A stretch of DNA of 42,184 nucleotides from an uncultured Flavobacteriaceae bacterium (GTDB taxonomy: Bacteria; Bacteroidota; Bacteroidia; Flavobacteriales; Flavobacteriaceae): positions 1-42,184 of the forward strand of contig CALDUQ010000081.1 of the NCBI GenBank assembly GCA_937924845.1, given 5' to 3'. Positions 19,743 through 29,791 of this stretch are shown here, piece after piece. The position numbers and the translations under genes were made by a program. The notes beneath the pieces are model-generated. The model ran no database searches. It was not told where the DNA came from and worked only from the letters and a program-made list of their open reading frames with translations. Each line of letters starts with the position of its first letter. Position 1 is the stretch's first letter.

Positions 19743-21323
19743 ATGAATAAAAAACTTTTTGTTTTCTTGATAATATTAATGAGTTTATCTCTTGTTGGTA
19801 TTATAATGGTGCAAGCTTATTTTATTAACAATATAATTAAAAATGAAGAAAATCAATTTTGGTTTAAAATAAATAAAACAATAAGTCAAACTGTAAAAAA
19901 GGTTGAAGATAGAGAGTATAATGAAGTTGTTGATAATTTAAAAAAACAACTTAGTAAGGATGGTTTTGATTTAGAAACTGAAGCAAATTTTTTTGCCACT
20001 TTGTCGATTTTTAAAAGAGATAAAGCAACCAATACAATTAAAGTTTTTGATACTGATATTTCCGAAGGTAATTATAAAAACTCATCATTGTTTGATAAGA
20101 CATTAGATAGTTTTCCGTCGTTGTTTAGTTTACGATCTACAACTACACGCGAAGAAATTTATAAAACATTTAATGTTGATGGTAATACCTCTTTTGAGCG
20201 TGTAAGTAATAAAGAAAATATTGGGATACAGGAAGTGCTGTTAAATAAAAATTTTGAACCAACCTATATCAATCAAGCAAAAAGTCGCCCCATACATAAT
20301 CGTGTAACTGTTGATGAAATTAAACAGTTAATCAAATTAGGTTTAAGTGATGAGTCCCTTAATATACCTTTTGAATTTGCTATTTATGACCGCGATTTGG
20401 CGACAAAAATCCAAACGGAAGATTTTGAAACGACAGATGTAAACACTGTTAATTATCCAATTTTTTCAAAAACAAATGCCGATAATTATAAGTTGTTTGT
20501 TAGTTTTCCTACTCGAAAATCATATATATATTCATCTGTTTTAGGCGCAACATTACTTTCAATACTATTTACAGCAATTATTATAATAGCTTATTATAGC
20601 TCAATTTATCAGTTACGTAAACAACGTCAAATTTCTGAAATTAAAACAGATTTTATAAATAATATGACGCATGAATTTAAAACGCCAATTGCAACTATAA
20701 ATTTGGCTTTAGATGCTATAAAAAACCCAAAAGTTATTGATAATACTGATATGGTTAAGCGGTATTTAGCTATGATTAAAGATGAAAATAAACGTATGCA
20801 TGCTCAAGTAGAAAATGTTTTACGAATATCAAAACTCGAAAAAAATGAGTTAAATATTAGTAAGGAACGCTTAAACTTAAACGACTTAGTAAATGATGCT
20901 GTTGCACATATTGAATTGATAGTTTTAAATAAAAATGGATATGTGAAAATGCATTTGCATGATGGTCAACTAGATGTATTAGCAAATGAAAATCATTTTG
21001 TAAACGTAATTGTTAATATTTTAGATAATGCTGTAAAATATTCAGACGAAAACCCTAAAATAGACGTTTATACAGAGCGTGTAGGAAATTATGTATTGAT
21101 TAGCATTAAAGATCAAGGTAATGGAATGTCAAAAGTGGCTCAAAAGCGCGTTTTTGAAAAATTTTATAGAGAATATACAGGAAATGTTCATAACGTGAAA
21201 GGACACGGTTTGGGACTCTCTTATGTAAAACAAATAGTTGATGACCATAATGGTCATGTAAGTGTAGAAAGTGAAAAAGGAAAAGGTAGCGTGTTTACAA
21301 TTAAGCTGCCATTAATATCATAA
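19743..21323 (+). CDS. Membrane sensor histidine kinase (RprX-like)
   Basis: Two TMs flanking a periplasmic domain; H-box NNMTHEFKTPIATI; NILDNAVKYS; GHGLGLSYVKQIV. Confidence 0.93.
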   Translation: MNKKLFVFLIILMSLSLVGIIMVQAYFINNIIKNEENQFWFKINKTISQTVKKVEDREYNEVVDNLKKQLSKDGFDLETEANFFATLSIFKRDKATNTIKVFDTDISEGNYKNSSLFDKTLDSFPSLFSLRSTTTREEIYKTFNVDGNTSFERVSNKENIGIQEVLLNKNFEPTYINQAKSRPIHNRVTVDEIKQLIKLGLSDESLNIPFEFAIYDRDLATKIQTEDFETTDVNTVNYPIFSKTNADNYKLFVSFPTRKSYIYSSVLGATLLSILFTAIIIIAYYSSIYQLRKQRQISEIKTDFINNMTHEFKTPIATINLALDAIKNPKVIDNTDMVKRYLAMIKDENKRMHAQVENVLRISKLEKNELNISKERLNLNDLVNDAVAHIELIVLNKNGYVKMHLHDGQLDVLANENHFVNVIVNILDNAVKYSDENPKIDVYTERVGNYVLISIKDQGNGMSKVAQKRVFEKFYREYTGNVHNVKGHGLGLSYVKQIVDDHNGHVSVESEKGKGSVFTIKLPLIS

Positions 21324-21326
21324 ATT

Positions 21327-22031
21327 ATGGAAAATAGTAATAAAAAAATATTATTAGTTGAAGATGATCCTAATTTTGGAATCATTTTAAAGGATTATTT
21401 AATGCTTAATGATTATGATGTTGTTCATGCTAAAAACGGTATGGAAGGTTTTGAGAAATTTAAAAAAGACGATTTTGATTTATGCATATTAGATGTAATG
21501 ATGCCTTATAAGGATGGGTTTACTTTAGCTAAAGAAATTAGAGAAAAAAACAGTGAAGTGCCTATTGTGTTTTTAACGGCAAAAACTATGAAAGAGGATG
21601 TGCTGCAAGGCTACAAGGTGGGTGCTGATGATTATCTTAATAAGCCATTTGATAGCGAAGTACTATTAATGAAAATAAAAGCTATTATGCAACGAAAAGC
21701 ATCCGATAGTGTTACCGATACTAAGCAATTTGAATTTACGATAGGTCAATTTAAATTAAACTCAAAACTACGGTTTTTAAGCTTTAAAGGTCAAGATCCT
21801 GTAAAGTTATCACCTAAAGAAAATGAATTACTTCGCTTATTAGCACTTTATGAAAATGACCTAATGCCTAGAGAACTAGCGCTGACTAAAATATGGAGGG
21901 ATGATAATTATTTTACCTCACGAAGTATGGACGTGTATATTGCTAAGCTTAGAAAGTATTTAAAATTAGATAAAAAAGTAGAAATTTTAAATATTCATGG
22001 CGAAGGGTTTAGGCTAGTGGTTAATCAGTAA
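21327..22031 (+). CDS. OmpR/PhoB family response regulator (RprY-like)
   Basis: KKILLVEDDPNFG, CILDVMMPYKDGF, ADDYLNKPFD, winged-helix C-terminus; immediately after the histidine kinase. Confidence 0.94.
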   Translation: MENSNKKILLVEDDPNFGIILKDYLMLNDYDVVHAKNGMEGFEKFKKDDFDLCILDVMMPYKDGFTLAKEIREKNSEVPIVFLTAKTMKEDVLQGYKVGADDYLNKPFDSEVLLMKIKAIMQRKASDSVTDTKQFEFTIGQFKLNSKLRFLSFKGQDPVKLSPKENELLRLLALYENDLMPRELALTKIWRDDNYFTSRSMDVYIAKLRKYLKLDKKVEILNIHGEGFRLVVNQ

Positions 22032-23153
22032 TTATTCAATATTTTTTTTAAAAGTAGACCTGCGTTTGTAGGTTTCATTTTTAAAATTTTTCCATATCTT
22101 TTTAATGGCACTATTGTCATCAAGTTCAGGGGTTCTTAAGCAATTTTGAATCCCTTTTTTAGTAAATACCTTATGAAATTCTTCAAAAATTATAGCTGTA
22201 ACGCCTTTGTTTTGATATTCGGGTAGTACTCCAATTAAGTAAAATAATACTGTTTTTGAATTTTTTTTTGCATTCAGTAAATGCTTAATTCCAAAGGGAA
22301 AAAGTTTACCTTTTGATTTTTGCAAGGCTTTAGCATAAGATGGTGTTACAATACCAAAAGCAACAAGTTTATCGTTTTTATCTAAAACAAATTTTACGTA
22401 TTCGGGGTTTAAAAAACTAATAAATTTCTTTTTAAAGTACGCTCTTTGCTCGTTACTTATTTCAACAAATGATGATAATGCTGAGTAACTTTTTGCGAAT
22501 ACATCAAACATTTCGTCAGCATACTTTAAAATCTCTTTTGAAGTTTCAAAATTTAAAGGTTTAAGTTGGTAACGTTTTTTAATGATTTCTTGTATTCTGC
22601 CAAAAAAAGCGCGATCAATATGCTCAAAGGGCATTAAGGTTTCGGTATAGCTTTTTTCTATTTTATAATTAAGTGTTTTAAAATGCTCAGCATAATAAGG
22701 GTAGTTATACCAACTAATCATACTGCCTATTTTGTCAAAACCCTCGGTAAGTACACCAACTTTATCAAGGTTAGAAAATCCAACAGGCCCTTCTATAAAT
22801 TCCAAATTATTAACTTTTCCTATCGTATTAACTTCATTTAAAAGTGCTTTGGTAACCTCAATATCATCAATAGCGTCAAACCATCCAAAACGCATTTTAG
22901 AAATGTTTTGATTTTTTACCTCAATCCAATTAATTAATGCTGCTACACGACCAACAATTTCATTGTTTTTGTAAGCTAAAAATAAGGTGGCTTCGGCATC
23001 TTTAAATACAGGGTTTTTTTTAGGGTTAAAACCAGCCAATTCTTGTTTAATGATTGGAGGAACCCAATATTTGGAGTTTTTGTAAAGCTTAAAAGGAAAT
23101 TTTACGAAGGCTTTTAAATCACTTTTGGTTTTAACTTTTTTTATCTGTATCAT
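22032..23153 (-). CDS. GNAT-like / conserved hypothetical protein (N-acetyltransferase superfamily)
   Basis: 373 aa with FVKFPFKLYKNSKYWVPPI, VGRVAALINW, GVLPEYQNKGVTAIIFEEF. Confidence 0.75.
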   Translation of the reverse strand: MIQIKKVKTKSDLKAFVKFPFKLYKNSKYWVPPIIKQELAGFNPKKNPVFKDAEATLFLAYKNNEIVGRVAALINWIEVKNQNISKMRFGWFDAIDDIEVTKALLNEVNTIGKVNNLEFIEGPVGFSNLDKVGVLTEGFDKIGSMISWYNYPYYAEHFKTLNYKIEKSYTETLMPFEHIDRAFFGRIQEIIKKRYQLKPLNFETSKEILKYADEMFDVFAKSYSALSSFVEISNEQRAYFKKKFISFLNPEYVKFVLDKNDKLVAFGIVTPSYAKALQKSKGKLFPFGIKHLLNAKKNSKTVLFYLIGVLPEYQNKGVTAIIFEEFHKVFTKKGIQNCLRTPELDDNSAIKKIWKNFKNETYKRRSTFKKNIE

Positions 23154-24116
23154 TTATTGGTTTTGGTAGTTTTCTAAAGGGGTGTTTTCTTGCGATCCTT
23201 TTATTTGTTTATCTCTGTGGCGATCTAGTCGGTAAGAGATGCCAAAGGCTAAGTTAAGTACTTTTGGTGTGTCTTTAGAGTTAAAAGTTACAGAAGTGTC
23301 AAGTTGAAAGTTTTTTGTAATTAAATAACCTGCGCCTCCTCGTATTAAGTTGTCTGAATAAAAACTGCCATTAACTCCTTGGTTTTCACCAAAAATAGCC
23401 CATCGTTTACCTATTGACTTTGTAAGAGTTATGATGTACTGAAATTCAGATGATTCTGTACCTATTCTATCCATTAAAAAGTTGGTAACAAACACCCAGC
23501 CGCCATAAAAATTATTTTGCGTGATAATTCCTGCTTTAGGACTAAATCCTTCTATGTTAGGGCCGTTAAAAGCGTTGTTTGCAGTATCGTAATTTCCAGC
23601 GGCATAAATAGCAATTGCAGGTAAAATTGATTTCCATTTAAAACTATTGTTAGCTTTCCAGCTATAAAGATTGGGTTTTTCTTTATGGGCGTTTTTATAA
23701 GGGTCAAGTAATAGGTATTTGGCGCCAAAACTTAAATTACTAAAATTTGAGCGGTCAATTTCACTATCAATACCACCGCGTAAATAGCTTAAGTTTGTAG
23801 TTGTAAATGTGTCAGCTTTATAGGTGCCTTCAAGAATAAATTCAAGCTCTTCAAATAAAAATCCGCCGCGGGCATTAAAGTCAATTCCAAAACCTTTGGC
23901 TTGGTAATCCATAAGTTGGTGCGTTTCATCTATTGTAAACCCTCCAAATTCGATTTGGTATACTCTTGGGCCAAGAGCATAAGCGCTTTGTGATTCTCCT
24001 GGTCTATTTGAGTTGATCACTTCTGTATATTGTGCAAAAGTATAATGGGTTGAAAGTACACTTATTAAGGTGATTAAAAAATGTATATGGTATTTTATTG
24101 TGATGCCTTTTTTCAT
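23154..24116 (-). CDS. Predicted outer-membrane beta-barrel protein (MetA-pathway/transporter-like)
   Basis: Signal peptide, NSNRPGESQSAYALGPRVYQIEFG, alternating hydrophobic beta-strand pattern. Confidence 0.7.
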   Translation of the reverse strand: MKKGITIKYHIHFLITLISVLSTHYTFAQYTEVINSNRPGESQSAYALGPRVYQIEFGGFTIDETHQLMDYQAKGFGIDFNARGGFLFEELEFILEGTYKADTFTTTNLSYLRGGIDSEIDRSNFSNLSFGAKYLLLDPYKNAHKEKPNLYSWKANNSFKWKSILPAIAIYAAGNYDTANNAFNGPNIEGFSPKAGIITQNNFYGGWVFVTNFLMDRIGTESSEFQYIITLTKSIGKRWAIFGENQGVNGSFYSDNLIRGGAGYLITKNFQLDTSVTFNSKDTPKVLNLAFGISYRLDRHRDKQIKGSQENTPLENYQNQ

Positions 24117-24215
24117 TTTGTTGTATCTGCCAAATATATAATTTATTATTTTTTTATGCTTTTAAAACGTGGTATAAATACGAAGAATTGTATTTTTGAA
24201 TAAAATATTTTCGAT

Positions 24216-24500
24216 ATGATGCAATATGCTTCACTTCCTGGTTTTCTTAGGATGATATTAATCCTGATTTTAATTTATTATGTATTTAAAATATTATCAC
24301 GGCTTTTTGCTCCAGCTTTGATGCGATATGTCACTAAAAAAGCAGGCCAACGGTTTGGGCAGCAATTTAATACACATACGCAATCGGGAGCTAATAAAGC
24401 TAAAAAGGAAGGAGAAATATCTATAGATAAAATTCCTAGGTCAAAAAAAGACACTAATAATAATGTTGGTGAGTATGTAGATTATGAGGAGATTGATTAA
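24216..24500 (+). CDS. DUF4834-like small membrane protein
   Basis: 94 aa with an N-terminal TM and hydrophilic tail ending NNNVGEYVDYEEID. Confidence 0.7.
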   Translation: MMQYASLPGFLRMILILILIYYVFKILSRLFAPALMRYVTKKAGQRFGQQFNTHTQSGANKAKKEGEISIDKIPRSKKDTNNNVGEYVDYEEID

Positions 24501-24527
24501 GTTTCATTTCTAGTTGATAAATAAATT

Positions 24528-26960
24528 ATGCAAAAACTTAAAATTAAATCATTAATGCCTCATCTGTTTATGATGTTGGCTTTTGTGTTATTAGCACTAG
24601 TGTATTTTAGCCCAGTACTACAAGGCAAAAAAATTAATCAAAGTGATATCAGGCAGTACATAGGTATGGCTAAACAGCAAAATGATTTTAGAGCTGCCAA
24701 TAGTGAAGAAACCTACTGGACCAATAGTGCCTTTGGTGGTATGCCTACTTATCAATTAGGTGCAAAATACCCACATAATTATATAAAAAAATTAGATTTG
24801 ACACTTCGGTTTTTACCACGCCCCGCCGATTATTTGTTTTTATATTTTATGGGGTTTTATGTGTTATTATTAGTTTTAAAGTTAGATTATAAACTAGCAG
24901 GTTTAGGTGCCTTAGCTTTTGGTTTTTCAACCTATTTAATTATTATTTTGGGAGTTGGTCATAATGCTAAAGCACATGCGATTGCATATATGCCGCTTGT
25001 GTTAAGCGGAATACTATTAGCGTTTCAAAAAAAATATGTAGGTGGGTTTTTGTTAACCACAGTGGCTTTAGGATTGCATTTGGTTGCTAACCATTTTCAA
25101 ATGACCTATTATTTATTGTTTTTAGTACTTATTTTAGGAATTGTTTATTTAATAGATTTTTACAAAAAAAATAAACTTACTGATTATTTTAAAATTATTG
25201 GCTTGCTTAGCATGGCGGCAATTATGGCGCTGGCATTAAATGCAACCAACATTATGGCAACGCAACAGTACTCTAAAGAAAGTACAAGAGGTGTTGGCGA
25301 ATTAACAATAAACCCCGATGGTTCACAAAAGCAAATTACCTCTGGATTAGATAAAAACTATATCACAGAATATAGTTATGGTAAGTTAGAAAGTTTTAAT
25401 TTATTTATACCTCGTTTGCTCGGAGGCGGTAATGGTGAAAATTTAGGAAAACAATCACACACTTATGAAGCGTATCGAAAATTAGGAGCTGGACAACGTG
25501 ATGCGATTGAAGCATCAAAACGAGTACCAATGTATTGGGGTGATCAGCCTATTGTTGAGGCTCCTGCTTATTTGGGTGCAGTAGTTGTGTTTTTGTTTTT
25601 TATAGGCGTATTTTTAGTAAATAACCGATTAAAGTGGTGGCTAGTTTCGGCTTCAGTTTTTTCGTTATTACTATCTTTTGGTAAAAATTTTTCAGTTTTA
25701 ACCGATTTTTTCATAAACTATATTCCCTTATACACAAAGTTTAGAGCGGTATCATCCATTCAAGTTATTTTAGAGTTGTGCGTACCTGCGTTAGGGGTTT
25801 TAGGGCTTTCAAAAATTATAGATGCATCTGTTTTAAAACAAGATAAAATTAAAGCGTTAAAGTTAAGTACTATTATAACTGCTGGCGTGGCAATTTTGTT
25901 TTTATTGATTAAATCTTCATTTGATTTTTCGGGAAGTGTTGATGGGTTTTTTAAAGAAAATTATGGACAAGCTTTTGTTGATGCTTTAATAGCCGACAGA
26001 AAATCAATTTATACATTTGATGTATTACGTAGTTTGATATTAGTATTAGCATCAGCTGTAATTATATGGTGTTTTTTAAAACAAAAATTAACCAAAAACA
26101 TAACAATTATTGCCTTTGCAATATTACTGTTGTTTGATTTGGTAGTTGTTGATAAACGTTATGTAAATTTTGACGATTTTATTGCTGCTTCAAAAGTTGA
26201 TAATCCTTATCAAAAATTACAAGTAGATGCAACTATTTTGGAAGATAAATCACATTACCGTGTGTTTGATTTAACTACAAACTCTACACGTCCATCATAT
26301 TACCACAACTCTTTATCGGGTTATAGTGCAGTATCGATGAAACGTTATAATGAATTGTTTGATTTTTATATTTCGCGTAATGCTATTAATGTGTTAAATA
26401 TGCTTAACGCAAAATACATTATTGCACCTTCTGATGGGGCAAACGGCGCTCCACAAATTTTTAAAAATACAGAGGCTCTTGGTAATGCCTGGTTTGTTAA
26501 AAATATTAAATGGGTAGATACAGCAAATGCTGAAATTTTAGCATTAGATACTTTAAATACAGCAACTACTGCCGTAATAATGCAAGCTCAAAAAAAGGAA
26601 ATTGATAATGCTGTGTTATCAACCAATAAAGATTCTTTAGCTGAAATTAAGCTTTTAAAGTATAAACCTAACCATTTAGTATATCAATCAAAAAGTAAAA
26701 CAGGCGGGTTGGCTGTGTTTTCTGAAAATTATTACAAACATGGTTGGCAAGCATATATTGATAATAAACCAGTCAAGCATTTAAGGGCAAATTATGTGCT
26801 AAGGGCTTTGCAAGTGCCTAGCGGAAGTCATGAAATTGTATTTAAATTTGAACCTCAAGTTATAAAAACGGGCAGTCGTATAGCCTTAATAAGCTCTATT
26901 TTGTTAATGGTTTTAATTATTAGTGGTTTATATTACCAGTTTAGTAGTCGAAAAGGGTAA
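24528..26960 (+). CDS. YfhO family polytopic membrane protein
   Basis: 810 aa, many TMs, ANSEETYWTNSAFGGMPTYQL, C-terminal ENYYKHGWQAYIDNKPVKHLRANYVLRALQVPSGSHEIVFKFEP. Confidence 0.92.
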   Translation: MQKLKIKSLMPHLFMMLAFVLLALVYFSPVLQGKKINQSDIRQYIGMAKQQNDFRAANSEETYWTNSAFGGMPTYQLGAKYPHNYIKKLDLTLRFLPRPADYLFLYFMGFYVLLLVLKLDYKLAGLGALAFGFSTYLIIILGVGHNAKAHAIAYMPLVLSGILLAFQKKYVGGFLLTTVALGLHLVANHFQMTYYLLFLVLILGIVYLIDFYKKNKLTDYFKIIGLLSMAAIMALALNATNIMATQQYSKESTRGVGELTINPDGSQKQITSGLDKNYITEYSYGKLESFNLFIPRLLGGGNGENLGKQSHTYEAYRKLGAGQRDAIEASKRVPMYWGDQPIVEAPAYLGAVVVFLFFIGVFLVNNRLKWWLVSASVFSLLLSFGKNFSVLTDFFINYIPLYTKFRAVSSIQVILELCVPALGVLGLSKIIDASVLKQDKIKALKLSTIITAGVAILFLLIKSSFDFSGSVDGFFKENYGQAFVDALIADRKSIYTFDVLRSLILVLASAVIIWCFLKQKLTKNITIIAFAILLLFDLVVVDKRYVNFDDFIAASKVDNPYQKLQVDATILEDKSHYRVFDLTTNSTRPSYYHNSLSGYSAVSMKRYNELFDFYISRNAINVLNMLNAKYIIAPSDGANGAPQIFKNTEALGNAWFVKNIKWVDTANAEILALDTLNTATTAVIMQAQKKEIDNAVLSTNKDSLAEIKLLKYKPNHLVYQSKSKTGGLAVFSENYYKHGWQAYIDNKPVKHLRANYVLRALQVPSGSHEIVFKFEPQVIKTGSRIALISSILLMVLIISGLYYQFSSRKG

Positions 26961-26975
26961 TATGTGTTTTTTTGA

Positions 26976-28268
26976 ATGATGAAAAATAAAAGCGTTTTAA
27001 TTGTTGCGTATTATTGGCCACCCGCTGGTGGTCCTGGCGTACAGCGTTGGTTAAAATTTGTAAAATATTTTAGAACGTTTTTTATCGAACCCATAGTTTA
27101 TGTGCCTCAAAACCCATCTTACCCAATAGTTGATTTAGAGCTTGAAAATGAAATTCCGAAAGGCATAACTATTTTAAAACAGCCTATTGCCGAGCCTTAT
27201 AAATTTGCAAGTTTTTTTTCTAAGCAGAAATCTAAAACAATTAGTAGCGGAATTATATCGGCCTCTACAAAACAAAGTTTAATAGAGCGTATACTACTTT
27301 ATATTCGAGGTAATTTTTTTATTCCAGACGCCCGAAAAAACTGGGTTAAGCCATCTGTTAAGTATCTAAAAAAATATATTAAAGCGCATAACATCAAAAC
27401 AGTTATTACTACAGGGCCACCGCATAGTATGCATTTGATTGGTTTAAAGCTAAAACAAGATTTGAATATTAATTGGGTGGCCGATTTTAGAGATCCTTGG
27501 ACTACAATTGGGTATCATAAAAAACTAAAACTAAATTCATCCTCTAAGGCAAAGCATAAAGCTTTAGAATCTAAAGTTTTAAATACTGCCGACCAAATTG
27601 TGGTAACCAGCCCCACTACAAAATTAGAGTTTGAAGATTTAACACCACAGCCTATAAAGGTAATAACAAACGGATTTGATGATGAAGGAGTTGTTAATAC
27701 TCAATTAGATAAAGATTTTTCAATCTCTCATATTGGATCTTTATTGTCAGAGCGTAATCCGCAGGTATTATGGCAAGTTTTAATTGATTTGATACGTGAT
27801 AACGAGCTGTTTAAAGATAAATTTAAGCTTAATTTGGTTGGCGCAGTAAGCGAAGATGTAAAGCTAAGTATAAGACGTCATAATTTGGATGAGTTTGTAA
27901 ATTATACAGGTTATGTGTCGCATCAAGATGCTTTGATGTACCAGCGACAATCACAGGTGTTATTGCTGATAGAAATAAACACTAAGGATACGCAATGCAT
28001 TATACCAGGAAAGGTATTTGAGTATATGATTTCGCACCGCCCAATACTAGCAATAGGGCCTAAAAATTGGGATGTAAAGCCAATAATAACCGAAACGCAA
28101 ACAGGATCTTGTTTTGGATACAATGATTATGAGTTGATAAAACTAACAATTTTAAAGCATTTTAATATTTATTTGAAAAATCAACTAAAAACAAGCCCTG
28201 TAAATTTAAACTTATATTCAAGGCGATCATTAACAGCATCGTTATCAAAATTATTACATTCACTTTAA
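26976..28268 (+). CDS. Glycosyltransferase (GT4-like)
   Basis: YYWPPAGGPGVQRWLKFVKYF, TTGPPHSMHLIGLKL, ADFRDPWT, PGKVFEYMISHRPILAIG. Confidence 0.93.
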   Translation: MMKNKSVLIVAYYWPPAGGPGVQRWLKFVKYFRTFFIEPIVYVPQNPSYPIVDLELENEIPKGITILKQPIAEPYKFASFFSKQKSKTISSGIISASTKQSLIERILLYIRGNFFIPDARKNWVKPSVKYLKKYIKAHNIKTVITTGPPHSMHLIGLKLKQDLNINWVADFRDPWTTIGYHKKLKLNSSSKAKHKALESKVLNTADQIVVTSPTTKLEFEDLTPQPIKVITNGFDDEGVVNTQLDKDFSISHIGSLLSERNPQVLWQVLIDLIRDNELFKDKFKLNLVGAVSEDVKLSIRRHNLDEFVNYTGYVSHQDALMYQRQSQVLLLIEINTKDTQCIIPGKVFEYMISHRPILAIGPKNWDVKPIITETQTGSCFGYNDYELIKLTILKHFNIYLKNQLKTSPVNLNLYSRRSLTASLSKLLHSL

Positions 28269-28281
28269 TTATTTTTTAAAC

Positions 28282-29742
28282 ATGGGTATTGTAAAGCAGC
28301 AAAGTTTAAAAAATATGATTGTAACCTACCTTGGTTTTGGTATTGGCGCTATTAATACCATGTTTTTATATACTAATATTAAGCTAATACCTACCGAATA
28401 TTATGGGTTGGTACTTTATATATTATCAAGTGCTGCTATTTTGATGCCTTTTTTAGCGTTAGGAATTCATAATGCAATTATTAAATTTTATCCCACATTT
28501 AAATCTGTAAAAGACACGAACAGTTTTTTGACCTTAATGTTGTTTACACCTTTGGTTTCTAGTGTTTTAATTGGTTTGTTGGGTTGTGTGTTTTATCAAT
28601 CTGTATCTGGATATTTAGCCTCTAAAAACAATATTGTTAAAGATTATATTTGGCTTATTTTTATTGTAGCCATAAGTTTAGCATATTTTGAGGTGTTTTA
28701 TGCTTGGACCAAAATTAAGCTTAAAAGTGTTTTTGGTAATGTAATGAAAGAGGTGTTTCCGCGATTATGCGTAATGCTATTGTTTTTATTGATTTATATA
28801 AATTGGATTACATTTTATCAGTTTGTTTACGCTGTAGTGATAGTGTACGTGCTTAGAATGTTAATTATGATGAGTTACGCGTTTAAAGTTAAAAAGCTAA
28901 TTTTTAGTTTTAAATTGTTTCCAAATGTAAGTTCGATTTTAAAATACAGTTTGCTTATTGTTTTAGCAGGATCAATAGCTAGTGTGATTTTTGAAATTGA
29001 TAAACTTATGATTAATCAATACCTTGTTATTGATAACATTGCGTTTTATAGTGTAGCTATATTTATTGCTACTACAATAGGTGTACCTGCTAGAGCAATG
29101 CATCAAATCACAAATCCGTTAACGGCACAATTGTTAAGTGTAAAGGATAAAAAAGGGTTGGGGATACTGTATAAAAAAAGCTCATTAAATCTTTTTATTA
29201 TTGGCAGTTTGGTGTTTTTAACTGTAGTTATTAATATAAAACAACTGTATTTAATTTTGCCAATTAAGTATAGCGGTGGTGTTTTAATTGTTTTTTTGGT
29301 TGGAATAGCAAAATTGTTTGACAATGTATTGGGTAATAATAATGCTATTTTATTTAATAGTAATTATTATAGAGTAGTACTGGTGTTTGGAGTTATTATG
29401 GCTTTGGTAGCTGTTGTTTTAAATAGGGTTTTAATTCCGTTATACGGTATAAATGGAGCAGCAGTAGCTACGTTTATTTCTATAATATGCTATAATTTAA
29501 GCAAAGTATTATTTGTGTATTTTAAATTTAAAATTACGCCCTTTTCTTATAATACTTTGTATGTATTTGTTTTGTTAGTGACATGTTTTGGTTTGTTTTA
29601 TTTTTGGGATTTTAAGATTAACCCTTTTGTTAATATAGCTTTTAAAACTAGTGCTTTTGGATTAGTGTATGTGTTTTGTGTTTATAAATTTAAGTTGTCT
29701 AATGATGTAAATATGATGGTCACTAACTGGTTAAAAAAGTAA
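28282..29742 (+). CDS. Polysaccharide biosynthesis / oligosaccharide flippase family protein
   Basis: 486 aa, about 12-14 TM helices, MATE-like fold pattern (GILYKKSSLNLFIIGSL, YGINGAAVATFIS). Confidence 0.88.
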   Translation: MGIVKQQSLKNMIVTYLGFGIGAINTMFLYTNIKLIPTEYYGLVLYILSSAAILMPFLALGIHNAIIKFYPTFKSVKDTNSFLTLMLFTPLVSSVLIGLLGCVFYQSVSGYLASKNNIVKDYIWLIFIVAISLAYFEVFYAWTKIKLKSVFGNVMKEVFPRLCVMLLFLLIYINWITFYQFVYAVVIVYVLRMLIMMSYAFKVKKLIFSFKLFPNVSSILKYSLLIVLAGSIASVIFEIDKLMINQYLVIDNIAFYSVAIFIATTIGVPARAMHQITNPLTAQLLSVKDKKGLGILYKKSSLNLFIIGSLVFLTVVINIKQLYLILPIKYSGGVLIVFLVGIAKLFDNVLGNNNAILFNSNYYRVVLVFGVIMALVAVVLNRVLIPLYGINGAAVATFISIICYNLSKVLFVYFKFKITPFSYNTLYVFVLLVTCFGLFYFWDFKINPFVNIAFKTSAFGLVYVFCVYKFKLSNDVNMMVTNWLKK

Positions 29743-29791
29743 AACCTCGAAGCAATATTCAAGGTTGTACTAAAATGTAAAATACGTTAAT

